Positions 43,847-53,201 of a DNA stretch of 57,330 nucleotides are shown in pieces (the first letter of the stretch is position 1; every line of letters starts with the position of its first letter). The notes under the pieces were generated by a model. That model had not been told where the DNA came from. It worked only from the letters and a program-made list of their open reading frames with translations, and searched no databases. The position numbers and the translations under genes are program-made. The stretch is taken from positions 1 to 57,330 of IMG/VR virus record IMGVR_UViG_3300022926_000015, one strand, 5' to 3'. Source of the stretch: a virus.

Positions 43847-44590
43847 ATGAAACTAGTAATTGATCGAGTTGACCAACATGCGTTAACGAACTTTATTAAT
43901 CGAGTAAGACTCATTGATTCATTCATTTATATGAAAATGGATGCCAATCGAATCACATCAGCAGTGTATCTTCCACAAAGAGATGCGGTAAAGTATCACG
44001 CAGTCAACACTGATGCTATCTTTAAATTAGCATCAACTCCAGAAACTGATAAAGAAATGAAGCTAGCATTTTTTGACGGAGCAAAAGTTATTGATGCTAT
44101 TAAACATTTTGATAGTGACGCGATTAAAGGTGAAATTGAATTCATTGAAAATGATGAAGACCTAGTAGCATCTACTATTAAACTTTTTAATGATGAGCTA
44201 GAAATTACGCTATCATGTTCTGAACCTTCTCTTGGATTTAAAGATCTATCTCTTGACCAAATTGAAGGCATTTTCTCAAGAGAAGGTAGCGAATTCAATT
44301 TTGAATTAGACACATACTCAATTGGAAAAGTTAAAAATCTATTTACATTAGATAAAGATGAAACCTTTGCAATTAAGGCTAATGGGACTGGAGTTAATGT
44401 AAAGGGTAAATCATTTAATGTAGTAATTAATCCTGAAAGTAATGGTGATGGCGAAGTTACAGTTTATAAAAAATATCTAAATCTTCTTGATAAAGAAGAA
44501 CAGACTGTATACATTTCACAATCTAAAGTAGTTTTTGCATCAAAAGATAGTGAAACTCTCTTGACCGTATCAACTTGCCAAACGGCTTAA
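43847..44590 (+). CDS. 45: Probable sliding clamp gp45
   Basis: 247 residues (T4 gp45: 228). It shows repeated strand-helix-strand patterns of a clamp: LTNFINRVRLIDSFIYMKMD at the start, an acidic central linker, then GIFSREGSEFNFELDTYSIG and a final beta meander ending SETLLTVSTC. Sequence identity to T4 gp45 is not obvious, so the call rests on size, fold-like pattern and position directly before the C-terminal polymerase gene. As a ring on DNA it would tether polymerase and activate late transcription with gp55 and gp33. Confidence 0.55.
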   Translation: MKLVIDRVDQHALTNFINRVRLIDSFIYMKMDANRITSAVYLPQRDAVKYHAVNTDAIFKLASTPETDKEMKLAFFDGAKVIDAIKHFDSDAIKGEIEFIENDEDLVASTIKLFNDELEITLSCSEPSLGFKDLSLDQIEGIFSREGSEFNFELDTYSIGKVKNLFTLDKDETFAIKANGTGVNVKGKSFNVVINPESNGDGEVTVYKKYLNLLDKEEQTVYISQSKVVFASKDSETLLTVSTCQTA

Positions 44591-44591
44591 T

Positions 44592-45794
44592 ATGAATATA
44601 GAAGAGTTAAAGAATAAACCAACCGATCAGTTAAGCAAAGATGAAGCAGGGCTCCTTATACAATACTATGAGGAGCTCTCTGCTAAATATACAGCTTATG
44701 AGCAGGCAGTTAAAGTAACTTTGAACTCTATCTATGGTGCATTTGGTAATAAGTGGTTTCACTTTTTCAATATTGACATTGCAGAATCAATTACTTTACA
44801 AGGACAAGATGCTATCCTATACTCAGAAAGTATTATAAACAAGTATTTTCAAGAATTCTTTCATATAGATTCAGCAGTCCATGAAAAGTTTAATATTAGA
44901 GTTAAGCATAGGCTAGAAAAACCTTCAGTAATATACATTGATACTGACTCTTGCTATGTTCAGTTTGAAGAAATGTATAATGCGGTAGAATGGCTAGGTG
45001 AAGAAAAATCAATAGACACGTTTATCATAGAGCTTTATAATTATAGACTTAAAAGCTATATTGTTAAAGCTATGGAAAAGTACGCTGAAAAAAGAAATAC
45101 TGATAATTTCTTGGTTTTTGAATTAGAAACAATAGCATACAACGGTATTTGGATGAGTAAGAAAAAATACATTCAAAATATTGCATGGGACGATAAATTA
45201 GAAATAACAGATCGACATCCATCTTTGAAAAAAGTAAAAACCATTGGCTTCGATACAATTCAATCTTCTACACCTAAATTTGCACGTGAAAAACTAGTAG
45301 ATGCTCTTAAAATTTTATTTAAAAAGCATCAACAGCCAACTGCCGAAGATTTACAAGAGCTTGTTACGTTCATGAAGCAATCTAAAAAAGAGTTTAAGCT
45401 TGCAGATCTTGACGATATTTCTTTTAATAAAAGGACAAATAATATTGAAAAATATATCGTAGATGACCAAATAGAACTTCAGTTCGGGCTAAAGTGTCCA
45501 CCTAATGTAAAGGCAGCCGGATACTATAACTATCTACTAAATAATAATACTAAATATAAAAATAAGTATAAGTTAATTGGTAATGGAGAAAAGCTAAAAA
45601 TATACCATGTAAAAGATTCATTAAGTGATACTTTTGCGTATATGCCAGGTGAACATCCATATGAATTTGCACCAACTGTTGATTACGACACTCAATTTGA
45701 AAAGTCAATGATCGATCCTCTTAATCGAGTCTTAAAAGCAATTGGTCTACAAACACTAGACACTAATCTAATTTATGCGTCTGCGCTATTTTAA
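44592..45794 (+). CDS. 43B: DNA polymerase family B, C-terminal half (split gp43)
   Basis: 400 residues. It begins with an amphipathic helix (LLIQYYEELSAKYTAYEQAV) and then motif B KVTLNSIYGAFGN (Lys41, Asn45, Tyr48), motif C YIDTDSCYV (Asp117, Asp119) and the SKKKY motif in the thumb region. Motif A and the exonuclease are on the separate protein encoded at 39285, so the active site must be assembled from two chains. The break lies in the fingers, between the two long helices. The gene starts one base after the clamp gene, favouring coordinated synthesis. Confidence 0.88.
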   Translation: MNIEELKNKPTDQLSKDEAGLLIQYYEELSAKYTAYEQAVKVTLNSIYGAFGNKWFHFFNIDIAESITLQGQDAILYSESIINKYFQEFFHIDSAVHEKFNIRVKHRLEKPSVIYIDTDSCYVQFEEMYNAVEWLGEEKSIDTFIIELYNYRLKSYIVKAMEKYAEKRNTDNFLVFELETIAYNGIWMSKKKYIQNIAWDDKLEITDRHPSLKKVKTIGFDTIQSSTPKFAREKLVDALKILFKKHQQPTAEDLQELVTFMKQSKKEFKLADLDDISFNKRTNNIEKYIVDDQIELQFGLKCPPNVKAAGYYNYLLNNNTKYKNKYKLIGNGEKLKIYHVKDSLSDTFAYMPGEHPYEFAPTVDYDTQFEKSMIDPLNRVLKAIGLQTLDTNLIYASALF

Positions 45795-45796
45795 TC

Positions 45797-45952
45797 ATGG
45801 AAAATACAACTAAACAAATCATGGACCTAGTGGAGCAATATCCAAATAATCTAGATCTAGGTAGAAAAGTAAGACAATTTTACTGGGAAATTAAAGAATC
45901 TTTAGATTCACAGTCAGATCCAAATCAATTAAAAATTCAATTTCCAGAATAA
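45797..45952 (+). CDS. Small ORF, 51 residues
   Basis: A short frame (MENTTKQIMDLVEQYPNNLD...) fills the gap between the polymerase gene and the next gene; its TAA overlaps the following ATG by one base. The amphipathic helical content and exact tiling suggest it is translated. Function unknown. Confidence 0.5.
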   Translation: MENTTKQIMDLVEQYPNNLDLGRKVRQFYWEIKESLDSQSDPNQLKIQFPE

Positions 45953-46146
45953 TGATTGATTTACAAAATCTAACGGATGACCAAAAAGAAATTGTTAAAG
46001 AATACCAAACAATTTACAATAGAATTTCAGTGCTTGAAGATCAAATAAAAACATTAAGCGCTGAAGCATCCAAATTAATAGAACAATTAAACATAGTTCG
46101 ACAAAAAGACAAAAAAATATTTGAAAGTTATGGCAAAGAAAAATAA
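45952..46146 (+). CDS. Small coiled-coil protein
   Basis: 64 residues, nearly all heptad-repeat helix (YNRISVLEDQIKTLSAEASK). Its end overlaps the start of uvsX. Possibly a small dimeric partner of a recombination protein; no family recognised. Confidence 0.55.
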   Translation: MIDLQNLTDDQKEIVKEYQTIYNRISVLEDQIKTLSAEASKLIEQLNIVRQKDKKIFESYGKEK

Positions 46147-47242
46147 TAAATTTAGTTTCGAAGACATTAACGCAGAATTGGCAACCCTAAATCCACTTGG
46201 ATCGGTAATGTCAAATTCAAGCTTTAGTGATGTGACCGAGTGGATTGACACTGGCAATTATCATCTCAATGCATGTGTTTCAGGTAGTTTGTTTGGTGGA
46301 TGGCCAAACAACAGGTCATGTTCGATTGCAGGACCTTCTGGTACTGGTAAAACCTACTTGATTCTAAACTCTATTCGTAGAGCAATTGATATGGGTTACA
46401 GCATCATCTTCTATGATTCAGAAGCAGCAGTTGATAAAACTCTTATGAAAAAGTTCGGTATTGATACAGACAAAGTAAACTACCAACCGATCAATACAGT
46501 ACAAGAGTTTAGGTCTTCAGTAACTACAATTACGAAGAGAATGCAAGAGGCTAAGCGTGCTGGTGCTGAACTACCCAAGATGATGATTATTCTTGATTCT
46601 GCAGGTAACCTCGCAACTCAAAAAGAAATAGATGATGCGGTTAGCGGTTCAGAGAAATCAGATATGACGCGTTCGAAGATTTTAAAGTCAATCTTCCGCA
46701 TCATTATGACACCAATGGCAGACCTTAAGATCCCATTCCTATTCACAAACCACACATACCAGACACAAGACTTTATCTCTCGTCAGGTTGCAGGTGGTGG
46801 AACAGGACCAGAATATGCAGCTTCTATTGTGCTATTCTTAGGAAAAGCACAGCTTAAAGATTCTAGTGGAGAAAAGGCTGGTATTATAGTTACCGCAAAG
46901 CCAAATAAAAATAGATTTGCTAAACCACATCCAATCAAATTTCACTTGCATTTCAGTGAAGGGATGAATCGTTTTGTTGGATTAGAACAATATATCGATT
47001 GGGAAGAGATTGGTATTGCAAAGGGTGTAATTGAAAAAGGAGAAAAGATACCTAAAAAGACGGCTCGCAATTGGATTTGTAAGCACCTTGATGAAACGGT
47101 ACCAAATAATGAATTCTTTACTGAAAAAGTATTTACGCAAGAGGTTCTAGAAAAGATCGAGAGTAAGATTCATCCACTATTTAACTATAACACTGAGGTT
47201 GAATTTGATTTTGATGAGTTAATAGAGGAAACTGAAGACTAA
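46130..47242 (+). CDS. uvsX: UvsX recombinase (RecA-like)
   Basis: 370 residues from the ATG inside the previous gene; an upstream TTG in frame is less likely. Walker A GPSGTGKT (68-75), Walker B MMIILDSAG near residue 147, and RecA-core loops (FLFTNHTYQTQDF, and VAGGGTGPEYAAS for DNA-binding loop 2) are present. The acidic tail (DFDELIEETED) resembles that of T4 UvsX (391 residues). It forms filaments on ssDNA and catalyses strand exchange, aided by UvsY and gp32. Confidence 0.92.
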   Translation: MAKKNNKFSFEDINAELATLNPLGSVMSNSSFSDVTEWIDTGNYHLNACVSGSLFGGWPNNRSCSIAGPSGTGKTYLILNSIRRAIDMGYSIIFYDSEAAVDKTLMKKFGIDTDKVNYQPINTVQEFRSSVTTITKRMQEAKRAGAELPKMMIILDSAGNLATQKEIDDAVSGSEKSDMTRSKILKSIFRIIMTPMADLKIPFLFTNHTYQTQDFISRQVAGGGTGPEYAASIVLFLGKAQLKDSSGEKAGIIVTAKPNKNRFAKPHPIKFHLHFSEGMNRFVGLEQYIDWEEIGIAKGVIEKGEKIPKKTARNWICKHLDETVPNNEFFTEKVFTQEVLEKIESKIHPLFNYNTEVEFDFDELIEETED

Positions 47243-47271
47243 TTTCTTCTATAAGCTTAAATAATAATCAT

Positions 47272-48588
47272 ATGCAATTCGGTCAAGATTTTGAAAAAAT
47301 ATTTTTTAGACTTTCTCTTGAAAAGCCTAAATATCTACAAAGTATAAAAAACGGATACTACACGTCTGAAGAAATAGATGTGTTAAGTTATCTTGCGAAT
47401 AAATTTTATATTAAGTTTAAAGAAACTCCTGGAAAAGATCAACTTAAGCTTTTAATACAAAACTATAAAAAAGCTAAAGAAAAGATTACAGATGGAATTC
47501 TTGACGTTATTTTTGATGTTGACTTAGCACAATACGATGAAGAGTGGTTAACTTCCACCGCAGAATCTTGGATTAAATGGAGAACGTTCGATACTTCTCT
47601 AATTGATACTATAGAGTATATTAAAACAACGCAAGTAACTCCAGATAATGCAGATAGCATTATCCAAAAAGTAAAAGGATTAATTAATGAGAGAAATAAT
47701 ATCACTTTCAATTCTGATTTGGGTCTTAATTTCTTTGACCCGGACGATCATAACCAGAAAGAATCTGAAAAAATAAGCTCAGGATATAATTTTATTGATA
47801 GAGTATTAGGTGGCGGCTATGATAAAGGAGGAAACTTAGTAGTTTACGCAGGAGAACAGAATATTGGTAAGTCAATTTACTTGGCGAATGATGCTGCCAA
47901 TTTTGTAAAAATGGGAGTAAATACTGTCGTAATTACTGCAGAAATGGCTGCACACAAGTTCGTTAAAAGAATTGGATCAAATCTGCTATCCATAGATATT
48001 AATGAATATGCAGAAAAGGCTAAAAATAACGAATACATAAAAAGAAGACTAGAAACAGTTGGCGATGGATTTAATCCTCCTGGCCAGCTTTTCATTAAGC
48101 AAATGCCAACATCACAAGCAACAGTACTTGACATTGATGCATATCTAACGCAACTTGAAGAAGAGCAACAAATTAAAATTGGAGCAGTCATTATTGACTA
48201 CATTAATATTTTATCTAATTATAGAAACCCAAATTCTGAAAATACGTATTTAAAAATTAAGCAGATCGCTGAAGATTTAAGAGCAATGGGACAGAGGCAT
48301 GATTGGTTAATTGTAACAGCTACACAAATCACTAGAAGCGGATATAATTCTAGCGATATAACAATGAGTGATATCGCTGAATCTGCAGGACTTTCTCATA
48401 CAGCAGATGTAATGATGGGAATTATACAAGATGATTTAATGAGAGCAAGTGATGAATATTGGCTTAAAATTTTAAAAATGCGAGATGGCGAAGGAAAAGG
48501 AACGAAGTGTAGGCTAGGTATTAATTGGGGCTACATGAGATTAATTGAAACTGAAGACATCACAAATAGCAATTTACACGGAATATAA
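47272..48588 (+). CDS. 41: Replicative DNA helicase gp41 (DnaB-like)
   Basis: 438 residues (T4 gp41: 475). A helical N-terminal domain precedes a RecA-fold: Walker A GEQNIGKS (194-201), Walker B region AVIIDYINIL near residue 305, and TATQITRSGYN near residue 345 (sensor/DNA-binding loop). It is a hexameric 5'-3' helicase that travels with the gp61 primase. The last base of its stop overlaps the next start (TAATG). Confidence 0.9.
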   Translation: MQFGQDFEKIFFRLSLEKPKYLQSIKNGYYTSEEIDVLSYLANKFYIKFKETPGKDQLKLLIQNYKKAKEKITDGILDVIFDVDLAQYDEEWLTSTAESWIKWRTFDTSLIDTIEYIKTTQVTPDNADSIIQKVKGLINERNNITFNSDLGLNFFDPDDHNQKESEKISSGYNFIDRVLGGGYDKGGNLVVYAGEQNIGKSIYLANDAANFVKMGVNTVVITAEMAAHKFVKRIGSNLLSIDINEYAEKAKNNEYIKRRLETVGDGFNPPGQLFIKQMPTSQATVLDIDAYLTQLEEEQQIKIGAVIIDYINILSNYRNPNSENTYLKIKQIAEDLRAMGQRHDWLIVTATQITRSGYNSSDITMSDIAESAGLSHTADVMMGIIQDDLMRASDEYWLKILKMRDGEGKGTKCRLGINWGYMRLIETEDITNSNLHGI

Positions 48589-49025
48589 TGGAAAGAGATA
48601 AAATATTTGATAACAACTTTGAATCTCCAGATTTTGAGATTCTTTCTAACTTTTCCTTTGATCTGGATCCTTCGTGGAAGGATAATAGACCAGAAGAAGA
48701 TAAAATTCATTACGAGCTTATAGCAAATGAAATTCATGAATTAATTATGGTTTCTAGATTTAAAGTTTTTAATGAAATTGATGAACACGGCAGAAATGCA
48801 AAACTAAAAAAGCTAGAAATCAATGATGTTTACGGATACATAGTAGACGAAATGGTTAAGAGATACTCTAGAATAGATTTGTTTAGTGAACTATGCATTT
48901 ACTTTGACATTAACCCAACAAAGTTTTACAATTCTCTTTCTAATGTTTACAAAGAAGATTTAATACAAGAATTAGATTTGAAAACAGGGATCCTTGGAAG
49001 AAAGAACATAAATAAATTATTTTAA
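48588..49025 (+). CDS. Possible gp33-like late transcription co-activator
   Basis: 145 residues, helical and acidic. The stretch VYGYIVDEMVKRYSRIDLFS followed by ELCIYFDINPTKFYNSLSN lines up by eye with T4 gp33 (GFIIEKMVEEFGMSYLEATT...NSIPETQF), with matching spacing of hydrophobic and Met-Val residues. gp33 (112 residues in T4) links RNA polymerase to the sliding clamp for late transcription. The very C-terminus (NINKLF) could be a clamp-binding tail. The call is tentative; a helicase loader (gp59-like) is the main alternative. Confidence 0.4.
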   Translation: MERDKIFDNNFESPDFEILSNFSFDLDPSWKDNRPEEDKIHYELIANEIHELIMVSRFKVFNEIDEHGRNAKLKKLEINDVYGYIVDEMVKRYSRIDLFSELCIYFDINPTKFYNSLSNVYKEDLIQELDLKTGILGRKNINKLF

Positions 49026-49026
49026 T

Positions 49027-50136
49027 ATGATTGACTCTAATAACCTCAAAAAAGGGGCCAATAGAGTTTGGGTCCTAGGAGATCTTCATTTTGGAGTTAG
49101 GGCAAATTCACAAGAATGGCTAAATATCCAAAAAGATTTTTTCGAAGAGTTGTTTATACCAACTCTTAAAAAGCATGTTCAACCCGGAGACGTTCTGGTA
49201 CAGGTTGGCGACACCTTTGATAATAGACAATCTATTAACATTAAGGTTCTTAATTATGCAGTTAATTTATTTGAAAGGCTTGGTGAAATTCTTCCAGTAC
49301 ATATAATTTGTGGAAATCATGACATTTGGGCTAAAAAGACTAATGAAATTACTTCAATTGATAGTCTTAAATGGATTCCAAATGTTCAGATTTATAAAGA
49401 GCCTAAATTAATGAAGTGGCATGACAAAAACATATTAATGATGCCTTGGAGAAGAGATTCTGACCATGAGGCTGAAACGCTTGCTGAATTTCCCCAAGCA
49501 GATATTGTATTTTGTCATTCTGAAGTAAGTGGAATTTATCTAAATTCTAAAGTAAAAAATGAACATGGAACTAAACCAAATGCATACACAAAATATACTA
49601 GAGTATATAGTGGGCATATTCATTATAGACAAGAGAAAGGAAAACTACTTTTAGTAGGTACTCCATATGAATTAACAAGGTCTGATAGTGGAAACCAAAA
49701 GGGATTCGACCTAGTTGATTTAGAAAACATGGAAGAAACCTTTTTTCCAAATGACATATCACCAAAGTTCTTAAAGTATAATATCACCAAGTTGTTCGAA
49801 ATGACACTGGGTGAATTTAAAAAAGAAATTAAGAATAATTTTGTAGACTTATATGTTCCTAGCAAAATAGCAACTACAAGTTCTCTGAGTGAATTAATTA
49901 ATAAAATTCAAAATATAAGTAGGAGACTAGAACCTAATATCTACCAAGAAACAGATATTATCGATAAAGACTTTCATGACTTAGATGATGAAATTTATAA
50001 AAATTACAACATCCTAAACTTATGTAGCGCGTATGTTGATAATTTAACATATGATGAAGAGACGAAACAAAAGCTAAAAAATAAACTAAAACAATTGCAT
50101 GACTTATGTGCATACAATCACGACATTGATAGATGA
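49027..50136 (+). CDS. 47: Recombination endonuclease subunit gp47 (Mre11/SbcD-like)
   Basis: 369 residues (T4 gp47: 339). Metallophosphoesterase motifs are in order: GDLHFG (Asp19, His21), VGDTFD (Asp62), CGNHD (Asn97, His98) and YSGHIHYRQ near residue 200. With gp46 it resects DNA ends to give 3' single strands for UvsX and helps degrade host DNA. It overlaps gene 46 by four bases (ATGA). Confidence 0.92.
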   Translation: MIDSNNLKKGANRVWVLGDLHFGVRANSQEWLNIQKDFFEELFIPTLKKHVQPGDVLVQVGDTFDNRQSINIKVLNYAVNLFERLGEILPVHIICGNHDIWAKKTNEITSIDSLKWIPNVQIYKEPKLMKWHDKNILMMPWRRDSDHEAETLAEFPQADIVFCHSEVSGIYLNSKVKNEHGTKPNAYTKYTRVYSGHIHYRQEKGKLLLVGTPYELTRSDSGNQKGFDLVDLENMEETFFPNDISPKFLKYNITKLFEMTLGEFKKEIKNNFVDLYVPSKIATTSSLSELINKIQNISRRLEPNIYQETDIIDKDFHDLDDEIYKNYNILNLCSAYVDNLTYDEETKQKLKNKLKQLHDLCAYNHDIDR

Positions 50137-51803
50137 GAATAGATTCAATAGCATTTAAAAATTTTGCAAGCTATGGAAACAAAATTCAAAAAATAGAATT
50201 TGAGAATGAGTTTTCTGAGTTGTTTCTTACCCTTGGAAAAAATGGAGATGGTAAAACAACTATTGCGAATGCAATAATATTTGCATTATATGGTAAGGTT
50301 GAAGGTGTTAAATTAGGAGACCTTCCAAATAGAATTAATGGAGAGCTGTGGGTACAGATCAAATTAAAATGTGGAACTATTGAAGTTGATATTGAAAGAG
50401 GGCTCAACCCTGGGATGTTTGTCGTTAAGCTAAATGGAGTAGAGTTTGATAAGGCTGGAAAAAAGAGCGTACAAGAATATCTTGAAGAAGAAGTGTTTGG
50501 TATACCTTACCATGTATTTAAAAACATTATAATTTTATCAATTAATGATTTTAAATCATTTCTAACAATGAGTAATAGTGATAAAAAACAAATTATTGAT
50601 AAAATGTTTGGATTCTCTGTTCTAAATGATATGCAACAAAGAATTAAAGAAGAAAGAAGATCTATTAAAACAGAAATTACAGCATATGATTCTGAGTTAA
50701 ATCAAATAATGGAATCAATTCAATCAGTAAGACACCAGCTAAATACTCTTCTAGAAGAATCTTCTCAAAAAAATAAAGAAAGAATTACAGAGCTAAAAGA
50801 AGAGTTAACAGAACTAAATGAAAAAGCAAAAGGTCTAAAAATAGAAAAAGATGATATTACATCTTTAATAGGTAGCGTTAAAGATGAATATGAAGATGCA
50901 AGAACAGAAGCATCGAAACTAAAGCATGAGATAGAATATCTAAAGAAAAAAATAGATTTATATGAAGGTGGAAATTGTCCAACATGTGAAACTAAGCTCG
51001 ATAGCGAATGGCACCATCAAAAATTAGACGAATTTAACGATATGCTTAAAAGCAATGCAGATCAAATAAAAGAACAAAAGGGCAAAATAGATGATTCTAA
51101 GAGTAGAATTGATAACCTAACAGAAAGAAAGAAAGATATTGAATCAAGATCATCGGACATAAAATATAGTATGCAAAAGCTTAAAGAAGAGTTTATAAAA
51201 ATAAAAGACACTTCAGACGATACTCAATTTGAACACTTAAAAAATCTAATTAAAGATTTTGAAGAAAAAGAAAATAAAAAGTCTTTAGAATCTGGTAAGC
51301 TATCTAATGATTATCAATTCATGGAAATGGTAGAAAATATTCTAGGAGAAGATGGTGTTAAAAACTTAGCAGTAAAAACAATACTCCCGGGATTAAATAC
51401 TAATATTGCGGCGATGACCCAAACAATGCACCTGCCCTTTCATATTAAGTTTGATGAGAAGTTTAACTGTATAATTAACCATTTAGGAGAAGAAATTAAC
51501 CCAATGACTCTTTCTACGGGTGAACGCAAAAAAGCAGACTTTATAGTTATTATTGCAATAATTAAGATTTTAAAACTAAGATTTCCACAACTAAACTTAT
51601 TATTTTTAGATGAGCTACTAAGCTCGGTTGATAATGATGGAGTGTACAACATTCTTAAAATATTAAATCAAGTAATCAAAGAAAATAAAATCAATACGTT
51701 TGTAATTAACCATACTGTATTACCACATGAAATCTTCGATAAGAAAATACAGATATTTAGAGAAAATGGATTTTCTAAGTTCGAAATAGAAAGAATAGAA
51801 TAA
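50133..51803 (+). CDS. 46: Recombination endonuclease subunit gp46 (Rad50/SbcC-like)
   Basis: 556 residues (T4 gp46: 560). Walker A is GKNGDGKTT near residues 35-43. Two long coiled-coil arms flank the zinc hook CPTC near residue 282. The ABC signature LSTGERKK and Walker B LLFLDELLSSVD lie in the last 100 residues. It forms the ATP-driven arm of the gp46/gp47 complex. Confidence 0.93.
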   Translation: MRIDSIAFKNFASYGNKIQKIEFENEFSELFLTLGKNGDGKTTIANAIIFALYGKVEGVKLGDLPNRINGELWVQIKLKCGTIEVDIERGLNPGMFVVKLNGVEFDKAGKKSVQEYLEEEVFGIPYHVFKNIIILSINDFKSFLTMSNSDKKQIIDKMFGFSVLNDMQQRIKEERRSIKTEITAYDSELNQIMESIQSVRHQLNTLLEESSQKNKERITELKEELTELNEKAKGLKIEKDDITSLIGSVKDEYEDARTEASKLKHEIEYLKKKIDLYEGGNCPTCETKLDSEWHHQKLDEFNDMLKSNADQIKEQKGKIDDSKSRIDNLTERKKDIESRSSDIKYSMQKLKEEFIKIKDTSDDTQFEHLKNLIKDFEEKENKKSLESGKLSNDYQFMEMVENILGEDGVKNLAVKTILPGLNTNIAAMTQTMHLPFHIKFDEKFNCIINHLGEEINPMTLSTGERKKADFIVIIAIIKILKLRFPQLNLLFLDELLSSVDNDGVYNILKILNQVIKENKINTFVINHTVLPHEIFDKKIQIFRENGFSKFEIERIE

Positions 51804-51805
51804 GA

Positions 51806-51812
51806 TATATAA
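51806..51812 (+). promoter_or_regulatory. Candidate late promoter element TATATAA
   Basis: TATATAA lies directly after the gene 46 stop and 21 nt before the ATPase gene start. The same spacing is seen before the genes at 33088 and 54043 (19-21 nt). It resembles the T4 late promoter core. Confidence 0.4.
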
Positions 51813-51833
51813 AATAGAAAAAAATAATATCTA

Positions 51834-53198
51834 ATGAAGAAACTATTAAATCTAGATGGATTTTTGAATGAATCAAAGATTGTAAAATCTACCGAATTAT
51901 TTGATCCTAAGCTAAATAAGGCGGCCGATGTAATTTTAAGGTTCTTAAATAAGAAAACAGGAGCTGATTATAAGAAACTACCTTATGTACTAACACACAG
52001 CGTTGAAGGAAGAGAAGAATCTAGCGTTATGCTTTATTCTAATAACTCAGATTCTGCAGTTAGAATTGCTGGAAACTCTGGAATCCCTGGGATAGTAAGT
52101 TCTCTTTCTTATTTTTCAAAACACTATAGTGAGACTGCCGACTTTATTATAACTTCAGATAAATTCCCAATTGTTAAACTTCTAGGAGAATTTGTTAGAT
52201 TAACCGATGCTGAATATGCTAAAGCTGTAGCAGAATCATACGACGGTATAGAAGAAGGTAGAAAACCAGCATATATCTTTAATAAAAAGGAAATAGCTGA
52301 AATTACAAAAATGCTTGACAGCGGAATGTCAGCCGGTGATATTTCAGAAGAATTAGATATTCCATATAGATCTATTTTAAAGATTAAAAAAGGAGTTACG
52401 GTTCCAGAGGTAAAATCTCCAATGGAAGAAGCTAATGAAAAAACTCTTGATGATAAAGTTAAGTATCTTGAAGAAACGATGCAGGATATTTATGATATTA
52501 CTAGAGTTATTGGAGCAGGAGCCCCTAACATGCAATCACTATTTATATCTGGAAGAGCAGGTACTGGTAAAACATATAATGTAGAAAGAGCATTAAAAGA
52601 TGAAGGTCTTATTGAAGATGAAGATTACATTTTAGTTTCAGGAGCTGCTTCTCCTATTATAATGTTTAAAAAATTCTATCAATATAGAACAAAAGTTCTT
52701 GTGTTTGATGATTGTGATGCTGTATTTAGAGATGAAAATGGTAGAAATATGTTAAAAGCTGCCCTTGATACAAAACCAGTTAGAAAAATTAGCTGGCTAA
52801 AAAAGTCATCAACTGTATTTGACCCTAAAGATTTTGAAAACGATCCTGAAGGAGAATTCAATGCACTTGAAGCCGGATTAGTCCCAAACCAATTTGAATT
52901 TGCCGGAAGAGTCATATTTATTTCTAACTTAGAAAAAGATAAAGCCGATCCTGATGGAGCAATTCAATCAAGATCTATTCTACTTGACATTAGTCCAGAT
53001 GATGCAACTCTTATGGAAAGAATGAAAAAACTTCTACCGTATTTAGAGCCAACTGATATGCCTTTAAATGAAAAGGAAGAGATCTATGAATTTATGAAAA
53101 AGGCAAATGATGTTTCAATGAGAACATTCATTAAAGCGGCTGGATTTAAAAGAGCAGGTCTTGCAAACTGGGAAAGAATGGCAAAAAGATACCTATAA
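51834..53198 (+). CDS. Capsid-targeting-like AAA+ ATPase
   Basis: 454 residues. The N-terminus MKKLLNLDGFLNESK resembles the internal-protein signal of the cluster at 27.8-37.8 kb. Residues about 155-190 (EITKMLDSGMSAGDISEELD then IPYRSILKIKKG) look like a helix-turn-helix. The AAA+ core has Walker A GRAGTGKT (about 239-246) and Walker B VLVFDDCDA (about 287-295), with a sensor region RVIFISNLE and an arginine-rich end. Partner and substrate are unknown. If the signal works, this would be a packaged motor; otherwise it is an intracellular AAA+ factor sitting beside gp46. Confidence 0.65.
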   Translation: MKKLLNLDGFLNESKIVKSTELFDPKLNKAADVILRFLNKKTGADYKKLPYVLTHSVEGREESSVMLYSNNSDSAVRIAGNSGIPGIVSSLSYFSKHYSETADFIITSDKFPIVKLLGEFVRLTDAEYAKAVAESYDGIEEGRKPAYIFNKKEIAEITKMLDSGMSAGDISEELDIPYRSILKIKKGVTVPEVKSPMEEANEKTLDDKVKYLEETMQDIYDITRVIGAGAPNMQSLFISGRAGTGKTYNVERALKDEGLIEDEDYILVSGAASPIIMFKKFYQYRTKVLVFDDCDAVFRDENGRNMLKAALDTKPVRKISWLKKSSTVFDPKDFENDPEGEFNALEAGLVPNQFEFAGRVIFISNLEKDKADPDGAIQSRSILLDISPDDATLMERMKKLLPYLEPTDMPLNEKEEIYEFMKKANDVSMRTFIKAAGFKRAGLANWERMAKRYL

Positions 53199-53201
53199 TA
53201 A

